32,954 nt of DNA from NCBI GenBank assembly GCA_945898205.1, contig CAMDHO010000026.1, positions 1 to 32,954 of the forward strand. The letters are read 5' to 3'. The position numbers were made by a program, and so were the translations under genes. Within the stretch, counting starts at the first letter, position 1; every line of letters starts with the position of its first letter. Below are positions 1-9,112 of this stretch, one piece after another. The notes below the pieces were generated by a model. It was given only the letters and a program-made list of their open reading frames with translations. It made no database searches and was not told the origin of the DNA. This stretch comes from Chlamydia trachomatis. Lineage in GTDB: Bacteria > Chlamydiota > Chlamydiia > Chlamydiales > Rhabdochlamydiaceae.

Positions 1-2
1 TA

Positions 3-146
3 TATAAAAATGCCATTAAAAAGATCTTAGAGACCTCTGCTCCGGAAGAGCACATGGTATTTGAAATCCAAGAAATAGACTATCTCTCTCGAATAGAGGT
101 AAAAGAAACAATTGAGTGGGCGAGGTCTCAAGATCTTTTATTTTAG
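3..146 (+). CDS. C-terminal end of an unidentified protein (truncated by window edge)
   Basis: An open frame enters from the left edge and runs about 47 codons to a TAG at 144-146, ending in WARSQDLLF. The translated tail is charged and helix-like, with no motif I recognise. Its stop codon overlaps the stop codon of the convergent ATPase gene on the other strand (TAA read from 145 to 143), a compact tail-to-tail arrangement that suits a real gene end. Too little is visible to suggest a function. Confidence 0.45.
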   Translation, partial: YKNAIKKILETSAPEEHMVFEIQEIDYLSRIEVKETIEWARSQDLLF

Positions 147-1330
147 ATGTTTTTTAAGACAGGTATCGCTCGAATCATAAATTCATCAAAAAGAGGTACT
201 GTAAATGCAAGGTCTCCATAAGAAGGACTGTAGATCATTCCTTTTTTTATTAAATCGGCTCTGACAGGGCTTAGACTTGTAGCTTTAGTCTTCAAGATGT
301 CCGCAATTTCTCCTATGCGATGGGATCCTGCCCCTAGTTCTGCCATTGCGCGCAAGAAATTTTTTTCGCTAGGAGTTAGTCGATCAAACCGAACTCTAAA
401 AAAATTCCTGTCAAGGCGATGAATAACTTCAGGAGTTGCTTCTTGTACTACTCGCAGAGTAATGGGGCTGCTTAAAGCCAAATTCCAGGCTTGATATGCC
501 CATTCTTGTAGAAAATATGGGTAGCCTTTTGTAAGGCGATATATTTCTTTTAAAGCAAGAGGCTCAAAAGAAACTCCTGCTGATCGTGCAGGTTCCTCTA
601 AGGCTAATGCGGCGTCTTTCGACGATAAGGCTCGAATATCAGGGAAGTTAAACAGTCTTTCAGAATATGATTTTGCCTCTCCGGCAAGGCCTGGTAATAA
701 AGGTAACCCTGCCGCAAAAAGTACTAAAGGAAGTTGGTATTGTTGCACTTTATGCATTGCCATAATGAGTGCACCAAGTTCTTTTTTGTTGAGATATTGA
801 ATTTCATCAATTAAGAGAGCTACTGCACATTTGCGATCTTCAGCGGCTTCAGCAATAGCAATAAAAAGATTTGGTAAATCGATTTCCAAGTCGCCGCTAT
901 CAGCGGATCCTTTTTCTGGGTCAATATCAATGCCTATAGTGATGTCGTGCACAGTAATCTTAATGGCGCCAATAAAACTAGAGAGAACTGCTAAGCCTCG
1001 TTTAACTTTTTCACTGACGCCTTCTATGCGATTTAGATCAAAAAGTAAACTTCGAAGATATGGAATAAGTAATGAACCTAAGGATTTATTTTCGTGAGCT
1101 TCGATAAAAATCGTTCGATATTCGCTTTTTTTTGCAAGATGTTCAATTTCCTTAAGTAACACCGTTTTTCCTACTCCTCGAAGGCCGGTAAGCAGCATGC
1201 TTTTTTCGGATCTTTTTAACTTAATACGACCTAAAAGAATTCGGGCTTGTTCGAGATCTGGATCTCTTCCTACTAATTCAGGTGGAGGAGAGCCGGCTCC
1301 TGGTGAAAAAGGGTTTTTAATAGGATCCAT
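143..1330 (-). CDS. AAA ATPase, Orc1/Cdc6-like, with C-terminal winged helix
   Basis: The 395-residue protein begins with an N-terminal 'LVGRDPDLEQA' box, followed by Walker A GLRGVGKT (residues 49-56) and Walker B ALLIDEIQYL (171-180). A helical lid follows, then a C-terminal region with RLTPSEKNFLRAMAELG and HRIGEIADIL, which looks like a winged-helix DNA-binding domain. This layout is that of the solitary bacterial AAA ATPases related to archaeal Orc1/Cdc6, often found in accessory DNA. No substrate can be named. The ATG has a modest AGTAGG Shine-Dalgarno sequence about 9 bases upstream. The 86 bases separating it from alr carry a striking inverted repeat (1343-1408) that could be an operator. 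The fold is clear, the biological role unknown. Confidence 0.85.
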   Translation of the reverse strand: MDPIKNPFSPGAGSPPPELVGRDPDLEQARILLGRIKLKRSEKSMLLTGLRGVGKTVLLKEIEHLAKKSEYRTIFIEAHENKSLGSLLIPYLRSLLFDLNRIEGVSEKVKRGLAVLSSFIGAIKITVHDITIGIDIDPEKGSADSGDLEIDLPNLFIAIAEAAEDRKCAVALLIDEIQYLNKKELGALIMAMHKVQQYQLPLVLFAAGLPLLPGLAGEAKSYSERLFNFPDIRALSSKDAALALEEPARSAGVSFEPLALKEIYRLTKGYPYFLQEWAYQAWNLALSSPITLRVVQEATPEVIHRLDRNFFRVRFDRLTPSEKNFLRAMAELGAGSHRIGEIADILKTKATSLSPVRADLIKKGMIYSPSYGDLAFTVPLFDEFMIRAIPVLKNI

Positions 1331-1342
1331 ATTGTTATACCT

Positions 1343-1408
1343 ACTTATAGTTAGTTATGTTAGCTTATACCGCAAATGGCCAATAACCGTCCATAACTTG
1401 CTATAAGT
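1343..1408. repeat. Imperfect inverted repeat upstream of the AAA ATPase
   Basis: The left arm 1343-1359 (acttatagttagttatg) and right arm 1392-1408 (cataacttgctataagt) are inverted copies matching at 15 of 17 positions, separated by 32 bases. The right arm contains its own small palindrome AACTT-GCTAT-AAGTT. The repeat lies just upstream of the ATPase start at 1330. The long spacer and lack of a T-run make a terminator for alr unlikely; paired binding sites for a regulator or for the ATPase itself are possible. Confidence 0.5.
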
Positions 1409-1416
1409 TGAACTGA

Positions 1417-2535
1417 TTAAAGATAAACTCTAGGGAGCCTGTCGTTAAAAGAGCATAGGATTTCGTAGGAGTTGGTATTGCATATCTCTGCAATTTGTTC
1501 TATAGAGATTTCTAGTTCTCCTTGTCTTCCAATTAAGACAACTTCGTCTCCGACTCTTACTTCTTTATCTCCTACATCAACCATAAGCTGGTCCATACAA
1601 ATGGCTCCTACAATCGGAAATGATTGTCCTCGAATGAGTACGGATCCCTTATTGGACAGGCATCGTCTATAGCCATCGCCATATCCTATAGGGATCGTAA
1701 CAATCCTTGTCCTTTTTTTTGTTATATGAGAGTGGCCATAGCTAATGCCTTCTCCTTCTTCTACTACTTTAAAGTAAGATACTTTTGTTTTTAAAGAAAA
1801 ACAGGGCTTAATGGGGTCGAGACTTATAGGAGAATTGGAAGGTTTATAACCAAGGGTCATTAAAGTTGGCCTAACCATATCAAAATGCGCTTCTGGAAAA
1901 AAGGCAGTGCCACCAGAATTTGCAATATGTCGAATTAGAGAGGGGTCTTGAAATATGGGTTCTTTAATCAAAGAGGAAAAGCGGTCTATTTGCTTTAAAG
2001 CAAAAGGGTCTTGAGGACGGTCAGCTGTAGCGAGATGAGAGTAGATTCCTTTGATGTTAAAGCAGTCTAGGTTTTTTACATGTGTAAAAAGAGCAGAGGC
2101 GCTGCTGGTCCGAACCCCTGTCCGTTGCATTCCCGTATCGACTTCAATGTGGATAGAGCATTTTTGTCTTCTTTGTTTGCATAGCTTAGCAACTAAATTA
2201 GCTTTGAATTCTGAGCTAAGAGTGAATTCTAGGTTAAAATTCATAAGATCGATGATTTGATCTTCGTGAATAGCCCCAAGGACTAAAATAGGGGTGCGGA
2301 TATTGGATTCTCTTAAAAGAATCCCTTCACACAGATGAGCAACAGCAATATAGTCAACATTAGCTTCTTCTCCTGCTTTGGCAATGGCTTTAAGCCCATG
2401 TCCATATGCGTTGGCTTTTACAACTAAGCAAAAAAGAGTTTTTCCTATGTGACTTTGAATGGTAACAATATTTTTCTTTAGTTGTTGAAGATCTATTTCA
2501 ATCCATGAAGGATGAGGAAAACGATGAGAGAGCAT
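1417..2535 (-). CDS. alr: Alanine racemase
   Basis: This PLP enzyme interconverts L- and D-alanine for peptidoglycan precursors in the cytoplasm. The 372 residues are full length. The PLP lysine is K40 in VVKANAYGHG, the second catalytic base is Y266 in ISYGHSH, and RIVTIPIGYGDGYRR, GAICMDQLMVDV and the C-terminal DRLPRVYL are family hallmarks. The phosphate-binding region reads MVRPTLMTLGY where many homologues have RPGIMLYG, a mild divergence. A TTGAGG Shine-Dalgarno sequence precedes the ATG. Chlamydiaceae are reported to lack alr and to use GlyA instead, so this gene points to an environmental chlamydia or to acquisition by transfer. It sits between two ATPase genes of accessory type. Confidence 0.95.
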   Translation of the reverse strand: MLSHRFPHPSWIEIDLQQLKKNIVTIQSHIGKTLFCLVVKANAYGHGLKAIAKAGEEANVDYIAVAHLCEGILLRESNIRTPILVLGAIHEDQIIDLMNFNLEFTLSSEFKANLVAKLCKQRRQKCSIHIEVDTGMQRTGVRTSSASALFTHVKNLDCFNIKGIYSHLATADRPQDPFALKQIDRFSSLIKEPIFQDPSLIRHIANSGGTAFFPEAHFDMVRPTLMTLGYKPSNSPISLDPIKPCFSLKTKVSYFKVVEEGEGISYGHSHITKKRTRIVTIPIGYGDGYRRCLSNKGSVLIRGQSFPIVGAICMDQLMVDVGDKEVRVGDEVVLIGRQGELEISIEQIAEICNTNSYEILCSFNDRLPRVYL

Positions 2536-2602
2536 AAGGAAACCTCAACTGGCTTTTTTCTTATCATAGAGAAAGAGGGTCTTTACGTAAAGACTGCTAG
2601 GG

Positions 2603-3844
2603 CTATAAGGAGAAAGTATTCCAAGGTAAAGCATAATCATTTTCTGAAAGTTTATAAAAACTATCCCCTAAACAAATGACTAGTCCGCTTGCAATGGAAA
2701 GGGTTGGATATGTTTTTCTAAAGGCGGTAATTCCTGAAGTATCGCCTTTGGTAGGTCTAGAACTCGCTTTTACTTCGATGGGATAGTAGACTCCATCGCT
2801 TTCTAAAATAAGATCACATTCGGCGCCGGAATGGCTTCTCCAGTGGTATAGGTTAATATTGGTGCCCATCCAAAGGATTTGTTTTCTAATTTCATTAATC
2901 ACAGCTGTTTCAAAAAGAGATCCTCTAAGAGGGTGAGAGGCTATTGCAGTGGGACTGCTAATAGCTTGAGAAAAACAAATTTGTCCTGTGTCTGAAAAAT
3001 AGCCTTTAGGTTTCAAACTAATTCTTTTTACTGTATTCATAGAAAAAGCAGGAATCTCATGCCACTCAAAAATTTCTTTTAGGAGGTTTATCCATCTTTG
3101 TGCTGTGGGGCCAGCTACACTTAACTCTCTTCCGAGTTCTTGGTAATTAAGTTCTTGAGCAGATAAAGCTGCAGATAGACGAACAAAACGACTGAATTGA
3201 TGAAGATCTGAAATATCAGATAGAAGACGGACATCTCTTTCTATATATGTTTTTTGGTAGGAAGCATGGAATGAAGAGATGAGTTCAAGCGGGAGTTCTT
3301 GTGCTTCAGGTAGAAAACCTCTCCATAGTTGCTCATAAACAGGCCTAGGTAAGTCTAAAAGATGAGGGATTTGATTTAAGGGTTTTGGGTCATTAGAAAT
3401 CCATTTTTTTAGCCAGGATTGAGGAGGAGAGCTTTTTGCAATTTCTGCCAAACAAAAAGATTCCATTTCTAAGATTACAGTGCGTCCTGTTAGGCTTTCA
3501 GCCATTTGCTTTATGACTCCCCATTGCTGGGAACCTGTTAGAATATATTGCCCTGCTTTTTTATTGCGATCAATTCTCCGTTTAACAGCAGAAATTACTT
3601 CAGGTGCATATTGTACTTCATCTAAAATAAGGGGGAGTGAGTGGTTGTCTAAGAAAAGATCGGGATCTTTACGTGCATTTTCCACATCTTCATAAGGATC
3701 GAATAAAACATACGAATATTCAGGAAAGAGTGTTTTAATTAAAGTGCTTTTTCCAACTTGTCTAGCACCTATAATTACAACACTTGGAAAGTGTTTGAGC
3801 ATGTTAACTAGGCGATCTGAAATGATTCTGGGGATATATGTCAT
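2603..3844 (-). CDS. AAA ATPase with C-terminal DUF4143 domain
   Basis: The 413-residue protein has Walker A GARQVGKST (26-34) and Walker B LILDEVQYAP (72-81), then a C-terminal DUF4143 module that includes a nuclease-like core: CDLILESDGVYYPIEVKAS (about residues 340-360), with the acidic residue and E-x-K of restriction-endonuclease-like folds. This widespread family occurs in variable copy number in bacteria and archaea and has no settled function. It is 67 bases downstream of alr's start on the same strand. The Shine-Dalgarno sequence is weak (AAAGA). Identification of the family is secure; function is not. Confidence 0.9.
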   Translation of the reverse strand: MTYIPRIISDRLVNMLKHFPSVVIIGARQVGKSTLIKTLFPEYSYVLFDPYEDVENARKDPDLFLDNHSLPLILDEVQYAPEVISAVKRRIDRNKKAGQYILTGSQQWGVIKQMAESLTGRTVILEMESFCLAEIAKSSPPQSWLKKWISNDPKPLNQIPHLLDLPRPVYEQLWRGFLPEAQELPLELISSFHASYQKTYIERDVRLLSDISDLHQFSRFVRLSAALSAQELNYQELGRELSVAGPTAQRWINLLKEIFEWHEIPAFSMNTVKRISLKPKGYFSDTGQICFSQAISSPTAIASHPLRGSLFETAVINEIRKQILWMGTNINLYHWRSHSGAECDLILESDGVYYPIEVKASSRPTKGDTSGITAFRKTYPTLSIASGLVICLGDSFYKLSENDYALPWNTFSL

Positions 3845-3958
3845 ATGTTTTCTTTATGTCCATAAAAACCTGATTATAGAACATGGTGAATTTTAAAATC
3901 AATGATTTTTTTGTAGGAAAGCTGATTTTAAAACTTGCAATATTGAATTATCTCGATT

Positions 3959-4501
3959 TTAGATCGGGATTTCTTTCCATTTTTTAACCATCCGGACTAC
4001 AGAAAGATTGTCTGTTGGCAATGGATCTTCCTTGCTAACCCACATCAATCCTTTAGATTCGCTATTTTGTATGATTTTTGCATCTTCTGTGGATTGCAAG
4101 AGAAAGCGAACATCGTAATGGTAGTGAGCTTTTTCTTTTTTGTTTTCAGGGATTAAATGAATGTCTAAATCAAAAATATATGGATTTACATATTGGATGT
4201 TTTTGATGCCGGATTCTTCTGTAGCTTCTTTGATCGCAACAGCTAAAACATCGGGGTCTCCGTCGCAATGACCTCCCAATTGAAACCACTTGTCTAGTTT
4301 AGAATGATGCATGAGTAGAGCATGGGATCCGATGTTATTGAGTAGCCAGCAAGAAGCTGTAATGTGACCGATTTCTAAAGACCTATGAAAACAATTTGTG
4401 TTTTGCATAACAAATTGAATAAATTGTTTTTTAAACAAGATTTCAGAGCAATCTTTTGGATTGTAGGAATTTAAAAGAAGAAGAAAATTTTCCCTATGCA
4501 T
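3959..4501 (-). CDS. Nudix hydrolase family protein
   Basis: The 180-residue protein has a Nudix-type motif starting GGHCDGDPDVLAVAIKEA and ending TEESGI, about residues 77-100. It keeps the catalytic E-x-x-E-E core (KEATEES) but has P and K where the canonical box has the first E and the R. Such variants occur in the 'GGHCDGD' Nudix subgroup. These enzymes cleave nucleoside diphosphates linked to another moiety; the substrate cannot be told from the sequence. It follows lepA with a 17-base gap and is probably co-transcribed with it. The Shine-Dalgarno sequence is weak, so translation may depend on coupling. Confidence 0.82.
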   Translation of the reverse strand: MHRENFLLLLNSYNPKDCSEILFKKQFIQFVMQNTNCFHRSLEIGHITASCWLLNNIGSHALLMHHSKLDKWFQLGGHCDGDPDVLAVAIKEATEESGIKNIQYVNPYIFDLDIHLIPENKKEKAHYHYDVRFLLQSTEDAKIIQNSESKGLMWVSKEDPLPTDNLSVVRMVKKWKEIPI

Positions 4502-4518
4502 AAAATCCGTATAATTTT

Positions 4519-6336
4519 TTAAGACGAATCTTCTTCAGCCCGTAGAACGTCCATGAAAGCGGATTGGGGGATGTTGACTTTTCCAATTTCTTTCATTTTC
4601 TTTTTACCTTTTTTCTGCTTTTCCCAGAGTTTTCGTTTGCGAGTGATATCTCCGCCGTAGCATTTAGCTGTGACGTTCTTAGTAATAGCACGAATTGTTT
4701 CTCTGGCAACAATTTTTCCTCCAATGGCAGCTTGGATGGGCACTTTAAATTGTTGCATAGGGATTACTTCTACAAGTTTTTTACAAATAGCGCGTCCTTT
4801 GTTTTCGCCTTTAGATCGATGTACAAGGCAGGAAAAAGCATCGACAGGTTCTTCGTTCACTCGGATTTCTAGTTTAACGATGTCGCTCGGTCTATAAGAG
4901 TCAGGCTCATAATTAAAAGATCCATAGCCACGAGTTACAGATTTAAGTTTGTCGTTGAAGTCTGTAATGATTTCATTTAAGGGCATAAGGTAGGTGAGTA
5001 GAAGTCTTTTGTTGTCTACTGTTTCTGTTTTAATCTGTTCTCCGCGTTTTTCCATCCCAAGACTCATAATAGCGCCTAGGTATTCTGCCGGAGCCATGAT
5101 TTGACATTTGACCCAAGGTTCTTCAATGCTCTTAATAAAAGTAGGATCTGGGAAGTGAGCCACGTTATCAATTTCTAAATTAGAACCGTTTGCTAAGGAA
5201 AACTTGTAAGTCACACTGGGAGCTGTTGTGATAATGTCCAAATCAAATTCCCGTTGAAGTCTTTCAAAGACGATTTCAAGGTGTAAAAGACCTAAAAATC
5301 CGCATCTAAATCCAAAGCCCAAAGCTAAGCTACTTTCTTGTTCAACATGTAAAGCTGAATCGTTTAAGCACAGTTTTGCTAAAGCGTCTCGAACAGTTTC
5401 AAAGTCGGAAGAGTCAATGGGGTATATTCCAGCGAAGACAACAGGAGAGATAAGTTGAAATCCTGGCAAGGCTTCTTTTGTTGGGTTTAGTAGTGTAGTA
5501 ACCGTATCTCCAATTTTTACATCAGCTGTTTTTTTGATGTTAGCTAGAATGTATCCGACTTCTCCAGCTTGCAGCTTTTCGACCGGTTGTTCATTAGGAG
5601 AAAAAATACCGACTTCTTGTACTTCAAAAGTCTTGCCACTGACCATCATTTGAATCTGTGTTTTCTTGGATATTTCACCACTTATAATACGTAAATAGAC
5701 TAAAACTCCTCGGTAAGTGTCATAGTAAGAATCAAAAACAAGGGCTTTAAGGCAAGTTTCAGTGGGTTCTTTAGGAGGTGGAACTTCGATTAAAATACGT
5801 TCTAAGATGTCTTTGATTCCAATTCCTGTTTTTGCAGAGCAGAGAATGGCGTTAGAAGTATCGATGCCGATTACATCTTCGATTTGTTGTTTAACAGAGT
5901 CAATGTCTGCAGAGGGTAAGTCAATTTTGTTAATAACAGGAACGATTTCAAGGTTGCGCTCTAATGCAAGATATACATTGGCTAATGTTTGAGCTTGAAC
6001 TCCTTGTACAGCATCGACAACTAAAAGAGCTCCTTCGCAAGCGGATAAAGAGCGGGAGACTTCATAAGTGAAGTCGACGTGTCCTGGAGTGTCAATAAAA
6101 TTGATTTGATATGTGTCTCCATCATCAGCTTTATAAAGCATTGTCACGGGATGGGCTTTTATTGTAATCCCACGTTCTCTTTCTAGGTCCATGGCATCCA
6201 AGACTTGTTCTTGCATTTGTCTAGAGGGAATGGTTCCGGTAATTTCTAGAAGTCTGTCTGCAATGGTTGATTTGCCGTGGTCTATGTGCGCAATAATAGA
6301 AAAGTTTCTAATTTTTTTTCTGTCGTATTTAAACAT
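4519..6336 (-). CDS. lepA: Elongation factor 4 (LepA), ribosome back-translocating GTPase
   Basis: The 605-residue translational GTPase has G1 AHIDHGKST near the N-terminus, G2/G3 with RGITIKAH and DTPGHVDF, and G4 NKIDLP. EF-G-like domains follow, and the LepA-specific C-terminal domain is marked by [20 protein letters not shown]. The length equals that of typical LepA (about 600). It acts on stalled or mistranslocated ribosomes and in subunit assembly. The gene order lepA, then npt1, then a small hypothetical, then ytgA matches my recollection of Chlamydia trachomatis CT064-CT067, except that a hypothetical gene is inserted here between lepA and npt1. Confidence 0.97.
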   Translation of the reverse strand: MFKYDRKKIRNFSIIAHIDHGKSTIADRLLEITGTIPSRQMQEQVLDAMDLERERGITIKAHPVTMLYKADDGDTYQINFIDTPGHVDFTYEVSRSLSACEGALLVVDAVQGVQAQTLANVYLALERNLEIVPVINKIDLPSADIDSVKQQIEDVIGIDTSNAILCSAKTGIGIKDILERILIEVPPPKEPTETCLKALVFDSYYDTYRGVLVYLRIISGEISKKTQIQMMVSGKTFEVQEVGIFSPNEQPVEKLQAGEVGYILANIKKTADVKIGDTVTTLLNPTKEALPGFQLISPVVFAGIYPIDSSDFETVRDALAKLCLNDSALHVEQESSLALGFGFRCGFLGLLHLEIVFERLQREFDLDIITTAPSVTYKFSLANGSNLEIDNVAHFPDPTFIKSIEEPWVKCQIMAPAEYLGAIMSLGMEKRGEQIKTETVDNKRLLLTYLMPLNEIITDFNDKLKSVTRGYGSFNYEPDSYRPSDIVKLEIRVNEEPVDAFSCLVHRSKGENKGRAICKKLVEVIPMQQFKVPIQAAIGGKIVARETIRAITKNVTAKCYGGDITRKRKLWEKQKKGKKKMKEIGKVNIPQSAFMDVLRAEEDSS

Positions 6337-6535
6337 GAATCGGTTCCAAAATAAAAGAGATGAATGTACTTGATGAATTCATTAGAAAGCAAGGGATAAG
6401 ATAATCGTCGATATCTAGGAGAAGAATCTAGAGCCTCATCCTGAGGCGCGGTTTGTTAAACTAATGGCTCTTAATAGAATTGTGAATTTAGGGGAAAATA
6501 GTTCAACTTTGGAGATAGGAGGTTCAGGTTTTGTT
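6337..6535. other. Intergenic region with short GC hairpin upstream of lepA
   Basis: These 199 bases separate lepA from the upstream hypothetical gene on the same strand. A six-base stem GCCTCA-TCC-TGAGGC lies at 6432-6446. It has no T-run on either side, so it is not a classical terminator; it could be a weak terminator or an RNA element in the lepA leader. I could not choose a convincing lepA promoter. Confidence 0.3.
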
Positions 6536-7273
6536 TTAGTATTTAGTAAAAAAAGACTTTCTTAAGTTGTATGTTTTTAGGATCGGATTGATGATGTTAC
6601 TATTAACATGTTCTGAAAATGTATGGTTTTGATAGGTGTTAGTATCAAACCCGTAGCGAAGTATTTCAATTAACAATGTAACAGTTGCAAGACTGGAGGC
6701 CCAAGCGGCAACTCTAGCAGCGGTTTCAGCGTAATAAGTAGAGTTTTTTTCTTTCTTTTTGATTATGCCAATTTTAAAAACAAAATCTTCTACGTCTTGA
6801 CTAGACAAAATCCCTTGTTTTGCTGCCAGAGGTTGGGAAGAAAGTGCCTCATGTAATAAAGACCCTTGGAGTAAGCTGGAAAAAAAGTATTCTTGAGGGG
6901 AAGAATTAATAAGCCAACTATTTACGGAGTTCAATATATTTGTAAACGGTGGTAATGATTCGGGTTTTAAAAAATATGTTTTAGCAAGGTGTGTAATTGG
7001 AATTTGAAAGTAGTTTTTGTAGAGATTGGATATCGGGGCGTCTGCTTGTCCAGAGCGTATGGAGATCGCTATGAGTGCGCTAAAGACTCCTGCAGGAGCT
7101 CCGATAGTGCATATAACGTCTTTTGCTTGCGTTGCTCCATGAATGGCTCCATATAGCGCAGCGACAGCTATTTTACTAACTTCGATAAGAGGTCTGTAAA
7201 GATAATAGTTAACGGTGAGGGGAGTTTCTCTATTTACTGATTGAAGGGGGTGTTGTATGTGTAGAGTGGTCAC
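6536..7273 (-). CDS. Hypothetical membrane-associated protein
   Basis: I do not recognise this 245-residue protein. It has a hydrophobic stretch around residues 34-48, a stronger membrane-like segment VICTIGAPAGVFSALIAISI (53-72), and a third at about 186-208. The middle is helix-rich and polar. The start is a GTG preceded by AAGGA with an 11-base spacer. A promoter-like pair lies at 7309-7335, directly after the npt1 terminator, so the gene is probably its own transcription unit. It sits between lepA and npt1, where I recall no gene in Chlamydia trachomatis. The paired hydrophobic segments near the N-terminus weakly resemble an inclusion-membrane protein, but spacing and length are not ideal. 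Confidence 0.72.
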   Translation of the reverse strand: MTTLHIQHPLQSVNRETPLTVNYYLYRPLIEVSKIAVAALYGAIHGATQAKDVICTIGAPAGVFSALIAISIRSGQADAPISNLYKNYFQIPITHLAKTYFLKPESLPPFTNILNSVNSWLINSSPQEYFFSSLLQGSLLHEALSSQPLAAKQGILSSQDVEDFVFKIGIIKKKEKNSTYYAETAARVAAWASSLATVTLLIEILRYGFDTNTYQNHTFSEHVNSNIINPILKTYNLRKSFFTKY

Positions 7274-7308
7274 CTTAAGAAGGTTCCTTTTTAGGTTTTT
7301 GGATTCAT

Positions 7309-7335
7309 TTTATAGTCTGTTTGGATATAAGTCAA
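7309..7335 (-). promoter_or_regulatory. Candidate sigma-70-type promoter of the 6536-7273 gene
   Basis: On the minus strand TTGACT (7335-7330) is followed after 15 bases by TATAAA (7314-7309), 36 bases before the GTG start. The hexamers are good but the spacer is one or two bases short. Its place just downstream of the npt1 terminator supports a fresh transcription start. Confidence 0.4.
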
Positions 7336-7340
7336 ATTCG

Positions 7341-7385
7341 TATAAATAAAAAAGACCTTCCTCATAACTCATGGGGAAGGTCTTT
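7341..7385 (-). terminator. Rho-independent terminator of npt1
   Basis: Arms 7351-7361 (aaagaccttcc) and 7375-7385 (ggaaggtcttt) are perfectly complementary over 11 bases, with a 13-base loop. Read on the minus strand the stem is followed by a T-rich tract (TTTATTTATA). It lies 27 bases past the npt1 stop codon. Confidence 0.85.
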
Positions 7386-7411
7386 GTTGACATAAAAAAA
7401 GAAGACTAAAG

Positions 7412-8977
7412 TTAGCTTGTCGCCCCTTGTAGGTCTTCTGATTTTGTAACGACTGCATCTGCTGTTTTAGGTTCGTCTTTTTCAGCATTTAACTTAGTAA
7501 ATTGTCTTCCAAGAGATTTGGAAGCAAGAATCCAAGCAAAAATGATTACGAATAAGATTCCTGCAACATAAGGTGTAATTGCTGCTAATGAACCGCAAGC
7601 AAGTACGAGACCTTGTTGAACAAGAGATCCGCCAGATTTTCCAAAGCGAGCTCCTACAACGTCGATCGCCGCTTTTCCTTTGACTTTAGATTCTTGGTCT
7701 AAAGGAATATAGGCCATTTCTTTTGTCGGATCGAAAAGAGAATATTTGGCAGATTTACTCATAATGTTTTGAGCTGTTCCAAAGATAACTGCTAGCATTA
7801 AAGGTGTTGTTCCCATCATGCTAATAAATCCAACTAAAGAATCTCTGAAAATTACAAAACCGAAGAACCCAGCTCCAGTAGCTAAAAGAACAACAGGTGT
7901 AATTAAAGCAGCTACAGTCCAGCCCCAACGGCGAATGACATTACCACCAACAAAGAGCATCATTAAAATAGTAACGGCTCCTGTGCAGGTAGAAAAGTAT
8001 CCCATGAATGCACTATATTCGTTAGGATTTGGATATTGGAGTTTAAGTTGCCCTTTCCATGTAACTTCTACAAGGTTGATAGCAATACCATAACCAATAA
8101 CTAGGATAGCTAAGCATCCCATGTATTTGGATCTTGCAAGATAAAGGAAGCTTTCTTTTAAAGAGAGTTTTTGCTTTTCTTTTTTTGGTTTTTTAGTTTC
8201 TGCAACATTAAAGAATCTTTCGTCGGTTAGAACGTTTTTATTAATCCACCAATAGATTCCCATAATGATAAATCCAGAGACCACAACCATAGCAAGCATG
8301 TAGTTTAGGGAAGCTCCCCAAGCATCTGCTCCGATAGGAAGTCTGCTACGAATGTTAGAGAAGTAAATAATAGCAGGTCCAGAAACTAGCATAGCTAAGT
8401 TAGCGCCAAGGCCGAACATAGCGTAAAATCTTTTGGATTCCGAAACTTTTGTAATATCATTTGCAAAACCCCAGAACATTAAAGAGATAGCTGCGCTTCC
8501 CCAGAGTTCAGACATAATGTAAAAAAGAGCGTAAGTCCAGTTGCGAAAAATAGCAACTAGCCCGTTCAATCCATGAGGAAGGTAAGCTGAAAGTGAGTCA
8601 GCTACAACTGTAGGGTGTAGAAAGTCTTTATTTGGATAAAGTACTAATGCGAAGAAAGCAAAGAAGCCGATGAAAGCTGAAACTGTTATATAAAACAATT
8701 TTGGTTTGCTAACTACGTTACTTAATTTTGCGTAAGCGATCATAAAAAGAATCGCAAAAGGAAGAACTCCCCAAACTTTTAGAAAGGGAATCGCTTCAGC
8801 GCCAGAATTAGGAGCTGTTACGATTAGAGCGTCTTTTGTATCTCTTAAGATTGTATAGTTAAAATTAATGAAAAAGAATAAAAAAAACATTGGAAGAAGC
8901 TTTTTTAGCTCAAAATTGTGGACCGGCCAAAAAAAAGACCGCCATCTTCCGAATGCTGGTATTTTGGTTTCAGACAT
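7412..8977 (-). CDS. npt1: ADP/ATP translocase (ATP:ADP antiporter, TLC family)
   Basis: This inner-membrane carrier exchanges bacterial ADP for host ATP, the energy-parasitism transporter of Chlamydiae and Rickettsiales. The 521 residues are highly hydrophobic with the usual ~12 membrane segments. Family signatures visible are FWPVHNFELKKLLPMF, NYTILRDTKDALIVTAPNSG and the later DPTKEMAYIPLDQESKVKGK with AIDVVGARFGKSGGSL. A longer frame starts at a TTG at 8998, but the ATG at 8977 has an ideal GGAG nine bases upstream, and the protein then begins MSETKIPAFGRW, so I chose 8977. A candidate promoter lies at 9085-9112 and a strong terminator follows. Confidence 0.96.
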   Translation of the reverse strand: MSETKIPAFGRWRSFFWPVHNFELKKLLPMFFLFFFINFNYTILRDTKDALIVTAPNSGAEAIPFLKVWGVLPFAILFMIAYAKLSNVVSKPKLFYITVSAFIGFFAFFALVLYPNKDFLHPTVVADSLSAYLPHGLNGLVAIFRNWTYALFYIMSELWGSAAISLMFWGFANDITKVSESKRFYAMFGLGANLAMLVSGPAIIYFSNIRSRLPIGADAWGASLNYMLAMVVVSGFIIMGIYWWINKNVLTDERFFNVAETKKPKKEKQKLSLKESFLYLARSKYMGCLAILVIGYGIAINLVEVTWKGQLKLQYPNPNEYSAFMGYFSTCTGAVTILMMLFVGGNVIRRWGWTVAALITPVVLLATGAGFFGFVIFRDSLVGFISMMGTTPLMLAVIFGTAQNIMSKSAKYSLFDPTKEMAYIPLDQESKVKGKAAIDVVGARFGKSGGSLVQQGLVLACGSLAAITPYVAGILFVIIFAWILASKSLGRQFTKLNAEKDEPKTADAVVTKSEDLQGATS

Positions 8978-9084
8978 GTTATATAACTCCGTAGACAATA
9001 ATTAATAAATATGAGCAGCGTTTAAAATCGCCGCGATAAAACAAAAACCTTTAATTAAGAAGCTTGTAGCTTTAAAACATTACC

Positions 9085-9112
9085 AGTTTATTTGTTTTAG
9101 CTTTAATTTCAA
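9085..9112 (-). promoter_or_regulatory. Candidate npt1 promoter
   Basis: On the minus strand TTGAAA (9112-9107) and TAAACT (9090-9085) are separated by 16 bases. The pair lies about 110 bases before the npt1 start, in AT-rich DNA, downstream of the terminator at 9188-9224. The -10 match is only moderate. Confidence 0.3.

Noticed and set aside
4564-4897. Plus-strand open frames of 75-102 codons antisense to lepA
   Set aside because: They lie wholly inside lepA, whose protein is unmistakable, and have no ribosome site or familiar sequence.
8978-8998. TTG start giving npt1 seven extra residues
   Set aside because: The ATG at 8977 has GGAG at ideal distance, and that GGAG would be inside the coding region if the TTG were used.
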